Part shown: positions 1 to 6,099 of the stretch, in pieces | Layout: each line of letters starts with the position of its first letter | Position numbering within the stretch: position 1 is the stretch's first letter | NCBI GenBank assembly: GCA_023419995.1 | Contig: JAEZXF010000372.1 | Coordinates: forward strand, 1 to 8,779 | Source of the DNA: Pseudomonadota bacterium | GTDB taxonomy: Bacteria; Pseudomonadota; Alphaproteobacteria; Rhizobiales; Rhizobiaceae | Direction of reading: 5' to 3' | DNA length: 8,779 nt | Program-made: the position numbers and the translations under genes | Notes under the pieces: generated by a model | Told to the model about the DNA's origin: nothing | Database searches by the model: none | What the model saw: only the letters and a program-made list of their open reading frames with translations

Positions 1-72
1 CGTGCAGCCGGCGAGCACGACGGCGGCGACGGCCAGGCCGCCCGCTATCCTTGCGAATGAAAAACTGCGCAT
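1..72 (-). CDS. Putative lipoprotein, N-terminal fragment (cut by window edge)
   Basis: Only the first 24 codons are in the window; the gene continues beyond base 1. The translation begins MRSFSFARIAGG and runs through a hydrophobic stretch (LAVAAVV) into LAGCT. This is a textbook type II signal peptide: a short n-region with Arg, a hydrophobic core and the lipobox L-A-G-C with the lipidated cysteine at residue 23. The product is therefore expected to be exported and lipid-anchored to the inner or outer membrane. The start at base 72 is supported by a strong Shine-Dalgarno sequence, AGGAGG on the minus strand (80-85), seven bases from the ATG. It is divergent from the AI-2E gene, with about 160 nt between the two starts. 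The mature domain is not visible, so no function can be given. Confidence 0.75.
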   Translation of the reverse strand, partial: MRSFSFARIAGGLAVAAVVLAGCT

Positions 73-135
73 GATCTCTCCTCCTCGCTTCCCGTCCCGT
101 CCGATAACGCCCGCCCGCGCCATTCGATCCCGGTT

Positions 136-151
136 TTGTCGCTTTTGACAA
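136..151. promoter_or_regulatory. Short palindrome in divergent intergenic region (possible operator or promoter element)
   Basis: TTGTC-GCTTTT-GACAA is an inverted repeat with 5-bp arms, lying between the divergent lipoprotein and AI-2E starts. The right half contains TTGACA (145-150), which matches the sigma-70 -35 consensus on the plus strand, but no convincing -10 box lies 16-18 bases downstream (the sequence there is GC-rich). It may be an operator or simply part of a weak promoter. It is also the most AT-rich part of the 161-nt gap (73-233), in which nothing else is recognisable. Confidence 0.25.
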
Positions 152-233
152 CCCCCTTGCCCGCCGGGGCCGGAACCGCGCCGGGCTCCGCGCATTATCG
201 TGCACGGCACGAAGCCGCGCGAGGGGGGACGCC

Positions 234-1427
234 ATGGCCGCGAAGGACAAGGTCGTGAAGGAGGGGGTCGTGAAAGAGAGGGTGGTGAAGGTCGAGGTCG
301 CCAAGGAGGGGGAAGCCGCCGACGCCCTCACGGAGCGGGAGGAGCCGGCGGGCCGGGGATTCGTCCTCACCGGAATCTTCATCATCCTGTCGATCTACGC
401 GCTCTATTTCGGCCGGGAGTTCTTCATGCCGGTGGTGCTCGCCTTCCTGTTCGCGCTGACGCTGACGCCGATCGTGCGCTTCCTGCGCAAGCGCGGCGTG
501 CCGTCGTCGATCTCGGCGACGCTTCTCGTCTTCCTCTCGGCGGCGGCGATCGGCCTCGGCGGCTACCTGCTTTCCGGCCCGCTGATGCAGCTCATCAGCG
601 ACGCGCCGCAGATCGGCCGCACGCTCACCGAGCGCATCGAGGAGCTGCGCGGGCCGTTCGACCGGCTGATGCAGATCTCGGCGCAGATCGACAACGTGAC
701 CGACACGGTGGACGAGAGGGGCGTGATGAAGGTGTCGGTGCAGCAGCCCGGCATCCTGTCGCAGGCGGCCGGCACCATGCTCAGCTTCGCCACCAACGCC
801 GCCATCGTCTTCGTGCTGTCGCTGTTCCTGCTCGCCTCGGGCACGCTGTTCTACGAGAAGATCGTGCAGTCCTTCGCCACCATGTCCGAGAAGAAGCGGG
901 CGCTCAGGATCGTCTACGACGTCGAGCGCGAGGTGTCGCGCTACCTCCTCACGGTCGCGGCGATCAACGCGGCGCTCGGTCTGGTCATCGCCCTCGGCCT
1001 GTGGGCGATCGGCATGCCGTCGCCGTTCCTGTGGGGCGTCATGGCGGCGCTGCTCAACTTCCTGCCCTATATCGGCGCGCTGGCCACCATCGTCATCGTC
1101 GCCGCCATCTCGATCGTCAGCTTCGACACGCTCGGATACGCGATGATCGCGCCGGCCTTCGTCATCGCCTGCAACGTGCTGGAGGGCCAGATCATCACGC
1201 CGCTGATCGTCGGCCGGCGGCTCGAACTCAACGCCGTCGCGATCTTCATCGCCGTCGCCTTCTGGTCGTGGCTGTGGGGCTTCATCGGCGCGCTGATCGC
1301 CGTGCCGCTGCTCGTCGTCGTCAAGGTGTTCTGCGACCATTTCGAGGCGCTGCAGTCCTTCGGCAACTTCCTCGCAGCGCAGCAGACCGACAACGGCGAG
1401 GACGAGCCCGAGAAGACCGAGGGCTGA
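234..1427 (+). CDS. AI-2E family transporter (PF01594, UPF0118/PerM-like)
   Basis: This is a 397-residue polytopic inner-membrane protein. After a charged, Lys/Glu-rich N-terminal tail (residues 1-40) come hydrophobic segments at roughly 43-60, 63-80, 95-117, 183-205, 240-262, 265-295, 300-320 and 333-366. Between the third and fourth segments lies a soluble loop (about 118-180), as is usual in this family. The family signature region is clear: NFLPYIGAL (275-283) followed by EGQIITPLIVGRRLELN (317-333). Members include E. coli TqsA (linked to autoinducer-2 export) and proteins with Na+/Li+-H+ antiport activity, so the substrate cannot be named from sequence. The ATG at 234 has a G-run (223-228) as a plausible ribosome binding site. 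The N-terminal tail carries four tandem pentapeptides. The gene ends 2 nt from the convergent transglycosylase stop, with no terminator visible between them. Confidence 0.9.
   Translation: MAAKDKVVKEGVVKERVVKVEVAKEGEAADALTEREEPAGRGFVLTGIFIILSIYALYFGREFFMPVVLAFLFALTLTPIVRFLRKRGVPSSISATLLVFLSAAAIGLGGYLLSGPLMQLISDAPQIGRTLTERIEELRGPFDRLMQISAQIDNVTDTVDERGVMKVSVQQPGILSQAAGTMLSFATNAAIVFVLSLFLLASGTLFYEKIVQSFATMSEKKRALRIVYDVEREVSRYLLTVAAINAALGLVIALGLWAIGMPSPFLWGVMAALLNFLPYIGALATIVIVAAISIVSFDTLGYAMIAPAFVIACNVLEGQIITPLIVGRRLELNAVAIFIAVAFWSWLWGFIGALIAVPLLVVVKVFCDHFEALQSFGNFLAAQQTDNGEDEPEKTEG
252..311 (+). repeat. Four tandem 15-bp units encoding VVKEG-like pentapeptides
   Basis: Codons 7-26 of the AI-2E gene read as four successive 15-nt units translating to VVKEG, VVKER, VVKVE and VAKEG. 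The first two DNA units, GTCGTGAAGGAGGGG and GTCGTGAAAGAGAGG, differ at two positions; later units are more diverged. The repeats lie in the cytoplasmic tail ahead of the first membrane segment. They look like a small in-frame expansion by slippage that keeps the reading frame. Confidence 0.7.
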
Positions 1428-1429
1428 GG

Positions 1430-2686
1430 CTACTTCAGCGCCCGCACCAGCGCGGCGTCGGGGAAGCAGGTGGCGGGCCGGCCGGACTTCGCCTGCCACT
1501 CGCCGATCGAGCGGCGGGTGCGGAAGCCGGGAAGGCCGTCGGCGCCGCCGACGTCGTAGCCCAGCTTCTCCAGCCCCCGCTGCATGGCGGCGATGTCGGA
1601 GCGGTAGAGCTTGTCGACGGCGCCCCAGTTGCCGGCGAAGCGGCGGTCGCCATAGGTGATGCGGTCGGCCGCATGGCCGACGAACAGGGCGTAGAGATCG
1701 CTCTCGTTGTACTTCTTCAGCACGTAGAAATTGGGCGTGACGATGAAGGCGGGGCCGTTGCTGCCGGCGGGCATCAGCAGATAGCCTTCCTGCCGCGCCT
1801 CGTGCTCGGGAAACGGCCGGCCGTTGACGCGGGCGACGCCCATCGCCGCCCAGTCGGAGATCCTGCGGCCGCGGTCGGGGCCCTCGAGCGCGCAGGAGAC
1901 GCCTTGCGGCACCGTCACCTCGAAGCCCCAGTCGCGGCCCTGCACCCAGCCATAGTGGGCGAGATAGTTGGCGATCGAGGCGAGCGTGTCGGCCTCGGAT
2001 CCCCAGATGTCGGCGCGGCCATCGCCGTCGCCGTCGACGGCATGGGCGAGATAGGAGGTGGGCAGGAACTGCGGCTGGCCGAGCGCGCCGGCCCAGGATG
2101 ACTTCATCGCGGCGACGGAGACGTGGCGGCGCTCGACCATCTCCAGCGCGGCCAGCACCTCCTTGCGGAACATCTCCTTGCGGGTGGCGAGGAACGCCTT
2201 GGTGCCGAGCACCTCGAAGGCGTTGTGCGGGATCTTGGCCGCGCCGAAGCCCGATTCGCGGCCCCAGATCGCCAGCACGATGCCGGCCGGCACGCCGGTG
2301 CGGCGCTCGATGGCGTCGAGCGCCGATTTCAGCCGCGCGGCGCGGCTGCGCCCGCCGGCGGAGACGCCCGAGACCGTGTTCTCGGCGAAATAGTTGCCCG
2401 GCGCGCCGAACTCGGCCTGATGCTGGGTCTTCGGCGTCTCGGGCTTCTGCCCCGGCAGCACGAGGTCGGGCAGCTTCAGGTTGGGGGTGACGCCGGCGAA
2501 GGCGGCGTTGAACGTCTCGGCCGAGATGCCGCGGCCCCGCGCCTCGGGCCACAGGTCGTTCCTGAGCCAGTCGCCGAACTGCGACTGGACGGACTGGGCG
2601 GCGGCGGGAACGATCGCGGCGAGGAAAACAAGCAGCGCGCAGGCAAGGCGTCTCATCGGATGGCGTCCTGTCGTTGGGCGTCTCAT
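1430..2686 (-). CDS. Lytic murein transglycosylase, MltB/SLT_2 type with C-terminal peptidoglycan-binding domain
   Basis: The 418-residue product is a periplasmic enzyme that cleaves the MurNAc-GlcNAc bond of peptidoglycan to leave a 1,6-anhydro end. A signal peptide is visible: basic start, hydrophobic ACALLVFLAAIV and an AAA-Q cleavage site near residue 30. It has no lipobox, unlike E. coli MltB, so the protein is probably soluble. The SLT_2 catalytic domain spans about 35-345. The catalytic Glu is E144 in IWGRESGFG, followed by family motifs GALGQPQFLPTSY (200-212) and DGDGDGRADIW (218-228). A PG_binding_1-like domain covers about 357-418. The start at 2686 is preferred because GGGAGGA stands seven bases upstream; the next in-frame ATG (2656, 408 aa) has a poorer site but begins directly at the signal peptide. 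The gene lies 26 nt behind recR, suggesting read-through from the dnaX operon. Confidence 0.9.
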   Translation of the reverse strand: MRRPTTGRHPMRRLACALLVFLAAIVPAAAQSVQSQFGDWLRNDLWPEARGRGISAETFNAAFAGVTPNLKLPDLVLPGQKPETPKTQHQAEFGAPGNYFAENTVSGVSAGGRSRAARLKSALDAIERRTGVPAGIVLAIWGRESGFGAAKIPHNAFEVLGTKAFLATRKEMFRKEVLAALEMVERRHVSVAAMKSSWAGALGQPQFLPTSYLAHAVDGDGDGRADIWGSEADTLASIANYLAHYGWVQGRDWGFEVTVPQGVSCALEGPDRGRRISDWAAMGVARVNGRPFPEHEARQEGYLLMPAGSNGPAFIVTPNFYVLKKYNESDLYALFVGHAADRITYGDRRFAGNWGAVDKLYRSDIAAMQRGLEKLGYDVGGADGLPGFRTRRSIGEWQAKSGRPATCFPDAALVRALK

Positions 2687-2694
2687 GGCGTCCT
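2647..2694. repeat. Imperfect duplication of the transglycosylase start region
   Basis: On the plus strand GGCGTCTCAT followed by GGCGTCCT occurs twice: at 2647-2669 with five extra bases (ATCGG), and at 2677-2694 without them. The copies are separated by 7 nt. Each copy contains an ATG-AGA-CGC start (Met-Arg-Arg) on the minus strand, at 2656 and 2686, exactly 30 nt apart and in frame. This makes two alternative starts for the same protein. Confidence 0.6.
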
Positions 2695-2712
2695 CCCTGG
2701 GAGAAGAATGCG

Positions 2713-3321
2713 TCAAAAAGCCGTCCGCGACCGAAGCGCCGCCGCGAGCGTGCCCTCGTCGAGATAGTCGAGTTCGCCGCCGACCGGCACGCCGTGGGCC
2801 AGCCGCGTCACCCTGACGTCGAGGCCGGCGAGCTGGTCTGTGATGTAGTGGGCCGTGGTCTGCCCCTCGACCGTGGCGTTGACGGCGAGGATCACCTCCG
2901 TGACGCCGCCCGCGGCGACGCGCGAGACCAGCGCGCGGATGTTGAGGTCGTCCGGGCCGACGCCGTCGAGCGGCGACAGCGTGCCGCCGAGCAGGTGGTA
3001 GCGGGCGCTGATGGCCGCGGCGCGCTCCAGCGCCCACAGGTCTGACACGTCCTCGACGACGATGATGGTCGCGCCGTCGCGGCGCGGATCGGTGCACACG
3101 GTGCAGGGATCGCTGGTGTCGACGTTGCCGCAAGTCGAGCAGACGCGCACCTTGTCCACCGCCTCGCCCATGGCGGCGGCGAGCGGAGCGAGGAGCTGCT
3201 CCTTCTTCTTGATGAGATGCAGCGCCGCGCGGCGCGCCGAGCGGGGCCCGAGCCCCGGCACCTTGGCCAGAAGCTGGATCAGGCGCTCGATCTCGGGGCC
3301 GGCGATTCGCTTTGAGGACAT
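2713..3321 (-). CDS. recR: Recombination mediator protein RecR
   Basis: RecR of 202 residues, the usual length. With RecO (and RecF) it helps load RecA onto SSB-coated single-stranded DNA at gaps. All family modules are present in order: the helix-hairpin-helix around [13 protein letters not shown] (21-33); a C4 zinc finger with Cys61, Cys64, Cys73 and Cys76; a Toprim domain starting with [10 protein letters not shown] (86-95); and the C-terminal [15 protein letters not shown] segment (174-188). The start at 3321 fits the normal N-terminus ([21 protein letters not shown]), but no Shine-Dalgarno sequence is visible in the bases before it. It is third in the dnaX-ybaB-recR order. It is separated from ybaB by 96 nt that are largely filled by a heptamer inverted repeat, longer than the usual near-contact spacing. 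Confidence 0.97.
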   Translation of the reverse strand: MSSKRIAGPEIERLIQLLAKVPGLGPRSARRAALHLIKKKEQLLAPLAAAMGEAVDKVRVCSTCGNVDTSDPCTVCTDPRRDGATIIVVEDVSDLWALERAAAISARYHLLGGTLSPLDGVGPDDLNIRALVSRVAAGGVTEVILAVNATVEGQTTAHYITDQLAGLDVRVTRLAHGVPVGGELDYLDEGTLAAALRSRTAF

Positions 3322-3336
3322 GGGGACTTATAGAGC

Positions 3337-3409
3337 GAGTAGGGAATAGTGAGTAGGGAATAGGGGCGGGCTGTCGTGCCGACTACTCACTACTCTCTAC
3401 TCACTATTC
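3337..3409. repeat. Inverted array of degenerate heptamers (4 + 4 units) between ybaB and recR
   Basis: The left arm 3337-3364 is four 7-mers: GAGTAGG, GAATAGT, GAGTAGG, GAATAGG. The right arm 3382-3409, read on the minus strand, is GAATAGT, GAGTAGA, GAGTAGT, GAGTAGT. The consensus unit is GARTAGN. The 17-nt spacer (3365-3381) begins GGC and ends GCCG, so it could pair further. In the minus-strand dnaX-ybaB-recR transcript the element would form a long imperfect hairpin starting 8 nt after the ybaB stop and ending 15 nt before the recR start. There is no U-tract after it, so it does not look like a simple terminator. It resembles short tandemly repeated intergenic elements known from other bacteria, but I cannot assign it to a named family. 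Confidence 0.8.
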
Positions 3410-3417
3410 CCTCTTTT

Positions 3418-3741
3418 TCAGAACGGCAGCTTGAAGCCGGAGGGGATCGGCAGGCCGGCGGTCAGCTCGCGGGTCTTCTCCTGCATCGCCGCCTCGACCT
3501 TGGTCTTGGCGTCGTTGTGGGCGGCGAGGATCAGGTCCTCCAGCACCTCGACGTCGTCCTCCTTGAAGAGGGACGGGTCGATCTTCAGCGACCGCATCTC
3601 GAACTTGCCGGAAATGGTGACGGCGACGAGGCCGCCGCCGGCCTGGCCGGTCGCCTCCATGCCGGCGATCTCTTCCTGCAGCGCCTGGAACTTGGCCTGC
3701 ATCTCCTTGGCCTTGCTCATCATGCCGAGAAGGTCTTTCAT
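3418..3741 (-). CDS. YbaB/EbfC family nucleoid-associated protein
   Basis: A 107-residue DNA-binding protein of the YbaB/EbfC family (PF02575), dimeric in characterised members and associated with the nucleoid. The sequence has the expected layout: an N-terminal helix rich in Met, Lys and Gln ([18 protein letters not shown]), a Gly-rich turn ([14 protein letters not shown], 32-45), a central strand region ([13 protein letters not shown]) and a C-terminal helix ([20 protein letters not shown]). The start at 3741 is preceded by AGGAGA. That ribosome binding site overlaps the dnaX stop (TAG at 3751-3753), so translation is probably coupled to dnaX. The position between dnaX and recR is the conserved one and supports a role near replication and repair, although the exact function of this family is still unsettled. 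Confidence 0.95.
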   Translation of the reverse strand: MKDLLGMMSKAKEMQAKFQALQEEIAGMEATGQAGGGLVAVTISGKFEMRSLKIDPSLFKEDDVEVLEDLILAAHNDAKTKVEAAMQEKTRELTAGLPIPSGFKLPF

Positions 3742-3750
3742 GGGAATCTC

Positions 3751-5580
3751 CTACAATTCGTCGTCGTCTTCGGCGAGGCCCGCCTCGATCTCGGGCGGGC
3801 TGCCCGCGTCGTCCGTTTCTGGTGCCCCGGGCGCATCGGGGATGCGCACGTCGATGATCTTCGCCCCGGGGAAGCGCGACAGGATCGCGGCGACGGCCGG
3901 GTCGCTGCGGGCGTCGACGAACGCGCTCTCGCGCCGCGCCGTCTCCATCTCGCCCAGCGTCGCCCCGCCCTCTTCGCGCGACAGCGACACGACCCAGCGC
4001 CGGCCGGTCCAGTCCTGAAGCCGGTTCGACAGGTCGTTGAGAAGCGTGCGCGGGGCATCGCCGGTCAGGCTGACCTCAAGGTGGTTGTTCTCGATCCGTA
4101 CCGGCCGGACATAGCTCTTCAGCATGACCTTGAAGGCGAGGTCGCGGTGCGTGTCGGCGAGCGCGGCGATGTCGGCGAGCGTGGCGACGCGCGGGCCGGG
4201 CCTCTCTTCCTCGACCGCTGCCGGAGACGGCTCGAAGGCGGGCCTTTGATCGGCGACCGGCTGGGAGGCGACGAGACGCATGGTCTGCCCGCCGCCGGAA
4301 GGCTGCGACGGCAGGTGCGCCTGCGCCATGGCCTGCGCGCCGGGACCCGAGGGCGCACCGAAGCCGCCGGCCGGCCGGCCGCCATTGGCGGGAGAGGAGG
4401 CCGCGTCCGTCTCCAGCGCCTTCAGCGCCTCGTCGAGGGTCGGCAGGTTGGCGGCGTGCGCCAGCCGGATCAACACCATCTCGGCGGCGTTGACCGGGCG
4501 CGCCGCGCCCTGCACCTCGGACAGGCCCTTGAGCAGCATCTGCCAGGTACGCGACAGCACCCGCACCGACAGCGTCCTGGCGAATTCGAGCCCGCGGCTG
4601 CGCTCGTCTTGCGACAGCGAGGCGTCGTCCGCCGCGGCGGGCAGGAAGCACATGCGGGTGACGAGGTGGTTGAACTCGGCCAGCTCGGTCAGCACGGTCG
4701 CCGGGTCGGCGCCGGCGTCGTACTGGGCGCGGAAATCGGTGAGCGCGGCGGCGACGTCGCCCTTCATCACCAGCTCGAACAGGTCGATGGTGCGGGCGCG
4801 GTCGACGAGACCGAGCATGTCGCGCACGGCCTCGGCCGTGACCCGGCCCGAGGAATGGGCGATCGCCTGGTCGAAGATCGACTGCGCGTCGCGCATCGAG
4901 CCCTCGGCGGCGCGGGCGATCATGGCGAGCGCCTCGTCCTCGGCCTCGACGCCCTCCAGCCCGCCGATATGCGCCAGATGCCCCTTGATCAGCGCGGCGT
5001 CGATGCGGCGCAGGTCGAAGCGCTGGCAGCGCGACAGGATGGTGATCGGCACCTTCCTGATCTCGGTGGTGGCGAAGATGAACTTCACATGCGGCGGCGG
5101 CTCCTCAAGCGTCTTCAGCAGGCCGTTGAAGGCCTGGTTCGACAGCATGTGGACCTCGTCGATGATGTAGACCTTGTAGCGGGCCGAGACCGGCGCGTAG
5201 CGCACCTGCTCGATGATGTCACGGATGTCGTCGATGCCGGTATGGGAGGCGGCGTCCTTCTCGAGGACGTCGACATGGCGGCCTTCCATGATCGCCTCGC
5301 AATGGAGACCGGGCACGGAAAGGTCGACCGAGGGGGAATCCACCTGGTCGGTCCTGTAGTTGAGGGCGCGGGCGAGGATGCGCGCCGTCGTCGTCTTGCC
5401 GACGCCGCGCACGCCGGTCAGCATCCAGGCCTGGGCGATGCGGCCGGAGGCGAAGGCGTTGGTGAGGGTGCGCACCATCGGCTCCTGGCCGATCAGGCCG
5501 GAGAAGTCGCGCGGGCGGTACTTCCTGGCCAGAACGCGGTAGGCGGCGGCCCTGGTCCCGTCTTTGTGGTCGTCTGCCAT
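3751..5580 (-). CDS. dnaX: DNA polymerase III subunit gamma/tau
   Basis: The 609-residue tau subunit of the replicative polymerase clamp loader. It is an AAA+ ATPase that loads the beta clamp and links polymerase cores to the helicase. Visible motifs are Walker A GVRGVGKT (56-63), Walker B VYIIDEVH (137-144), the SRC motif (183-185) and the sensor-2 region GSMRDAQSIFDQA (227-239). In the zinc-module position (about 74-98) only one cysteine (Cys94) is left. A Pro/Gly/Ala-rich linker (about 392-465) leads to a conserved C-terminal tau domain (about 466-585) and an acidic tail (EDDDEL). I see no A-run frameshift site, so a separate gamma form is not expected. I chose the ATG at 5580 because MADDHKDG leads directly into YRVLARKYRP; an in-frame ATG at 5643 would add 21 non-conserved residues. 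The ribosome binding site is weak. Confidence 0.96.
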   Translation of the reverse strand: MADDHKDGTRAAAYRVLARKYRPRDFSGLIGQEPMVRTLTNAFASGRIAQAWMLTGVRGVGKTTTARILARALNYRTDQVDSPSVDLSVPGLHCEAIMEGRHVDVLEKDAASHTGIDDIRDIIEQVRYAPVSARYKVYIIDEVHMLSNQAFNGLLKTLEEPPPHVKFIFATTEIRKVPITILSRCQRFDLRRIDAALIKGHLAHIGGLEGVEAEDEALAMIARAAEGSMRDAQSIFDQAIAHSSGRVTAEAVRDMLGLVDRARTIDLFELVMKGDVAAALTDFRAQYDAGADPATVLTELAEFNHLVTRMCFLPAAADDASLSQDERSRGLEFARTLSVRVLSRTWQMLLKGLSEVQGAARPVNAAEMVLIRLAHAANLPTLDEALKALETDAASSPANGGRPAGGFGAPSGPGAQAMAQAHLPSQPSGGGQTMRLVASQPVADQRPAFEPSPAAVEEERPGPRVATLADIAALADTHRDLAFKVMLKSYVRPVRIENNHLEVSLTGDAPRTLLNDLSNRLQDWTGRRWVVSLSREEGGATLGEMETARRESAFVDARSDPAVAAILSRFPGAKIIDVRIPDAPGAPETDDAGSPPEIEAGLAEDDDEL

Positions 5581-5620
5581 GGGTAAGGACCGGGCTCCCT
5601 GCGGCGGCGCTCTGTCTTTT

Positions 5621-5690
5621 GTGGCCGGCCGGCGGAGCCGCATGCCGGTCCGCCGCCGAAGGCCGAGTTTCGCCGCCGGACGCCGGCCAC
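5621..5690. repeat. Long GC-rich inverted repeat in the dnaX leader
   Basis: GTGGCCGGC-CGGCGG (5621-5635) pairs with the reverse complement at 5673-5690, giving 15 base pairs with a 3-nt bulge (5679-5681) and a 37-nt loop. An alternative 7-bp pairing inside it (CGGCGGA 5630-5636 with TCCGCCG 5649-5655) would compete with the long stem. The element lies between the SRP RNA 3' end and the dnaX start. On the minus strand the stem is followed by AAAAGA rather than a U-tract, so it is not a canonical terminator. Confidence 0.55.
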
Positions 5691-5740
5691 GTCAACCGCG
5701 CCGTGCGGCCGTGGAGCGCGTCGGCGCAGGGGAAATCGGT

Positions 5741-5837
5741 GGGAGGCTGGCACGATGACCCGTGCCGTGGCTCGTTAGGGCTGCTTCCTTCCGGACCTGA
5801 CCCGGTTGGCGAGTGGCTCGTCCACCACCAACCTCCC
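5741..5837 (-). ncRNA. ffs: Signal recognition particle RNA (small bacterial SRP/4.5S type)
   Basis: This is the RNA scaffold of the signal recognition particle, which binds Ffh and targets nascent membrane proteins. The conserved Ffh-binding hairpin is present on the minus strand at 5779-5802: GGTCAGGTCC, the GGAA tetraloop, then GGAAGCAGCC. The ends are set by a 10-bp terminal helix: GGGAGGTTGG at the 5' end (5837-5828) pairs with CCAGCCTCCC at the 3' end (5750-5741) with one wobble pair. The resulting length of about 97 nt suits an alphaproteobacterial SRP RNA without an Alu domain. A promoter fits exactly upstream. No intrinsic terminator follows, so read-through into dnaX is possible. 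Confidence 0.95.
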
Positions 5838-5843
5838 GCGCCC

Positions 5844-5872
5844 CATATCGGAAATTCCGCGGGCGAATGCAA
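5844..5872 (-). promoter_or_regulatory. Promoter of the SRP RNA gene
   Basis: On the minus strand TTGCAT (5872-5867; CTTGCA if shifted by one) and GATATG (5849-5844) are separated by 17 nt. The predicted first transcribed base, G at 5837, lies six bases past the -10 box and is also the 5' end of the SRP RNA terminal helix. The independent agreement of these two makes the call better than a bare consensus match. It may also drive dnaX-ybaB-recR. Confidence 0.6.
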
Positions 5873-5963
5873 GGCCGGCGGGGGGCGATTCGACAGTCAG
5901 GCGGCCGCGCCCTCACCTGCCTGCCTCGCCCCAAGGAGAGATGACCGCACCCTCGCGACCTCC

Positions 5964-6069
5964 TTCTCCCAGTTCCCGGAGAAAGCGGGCTCCGAAGGGC
6001 CGGTGAGGGACGCACCGGCCTCCGGGAATCGAATCGCAGTGAAACCCGGTTCACCTGTCGCACGATTCG
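5964..6069. other. Non-coding block with nested inverted repeats
   Basis: This block lies in the 285-nt gap between the SRP RNA and the HIT gene. It contains TTCCCGGAG (5973-5981) with CTCCGGGAA (6020-6028), enclosing GGCCGGTG (5998-6005) with CACCGGCC (6013-6020). One base later, CGAATCG (6030-6036) pairs with CGATTCG (6063-6069), enclosing the near-palindrome GTGAAACCCGGTTCAC (6039-6054). A competing stem, TTCTCC (5964-5969) with GGAGAA (5978-5983), excludes the first one. This could be a structured RNA, an operator cluster or chance in GC-rich DNA. It matches no RNA family I recognise. Confidence 0.35.
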
Positions 6070-6070
6070 C

Positions 6071-6099
6071 TTGCAGGCCGGCGCGCGCGCATCTAGCTT
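6071..6099 (+). promoter_or_regulatory. Possible promoter of the HIT-family gene
   Basis: TTGCAG (6071-6076) resembles a -35 box, and TAGCTT (6094-6099) is a weak -10 candidate 17 nt further on. The spacer includes an alternating GC run (6081-6090). The position, 24 nt before the ATG and just after the inverted-repeat block, is suitable, but the -10 match is poor. Confidence 0.3.

Noticed and set aside
195..2552. A 785-codon open frame on the minus strand running through both the transglycosylase and AI-2E genes
   Set aside because: It shares DNA with two well-supported genes in other frames and is low-complexity Arg/Asp-rich sequence. It is a GC-bias artefact.
3337..3409. Possible CRISPR array or intrinsic terminator at the heptamer repeats
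   Set aside because: Units are only 7 nt with no spacers, and there is no U-tract after the hairpin in the direction of the operon.
3376..5586. A 736-codon open frame on the plus strand, antisense to dnaX and ybaB
   Set aside because: It is a shadow of the third-position GC bias in dnaX. The translation is rich in Arg, Gly, His and Asp with no domain, and its first codons come from the heptamer repeat. dnaX on the other strand is unmistakable.
5941..6006. A 21-codon ORF with AAGGAG upstream, as a possible leader peptide
   Set aside because: The ribosome binding site is too close to the ATG, the peptide is a low-complexity Pro/Ser/Arg string, and no promoter is seen ahead of it. It is mentioned only as part of the hairpin-block finding.
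6021..6070. tRNA-like look of the GGTTCAC and GAATCGAATC sequences
   Set aside because: No acceptor stem, anticodon arm or properly spaced T-loop could be built on either strand.
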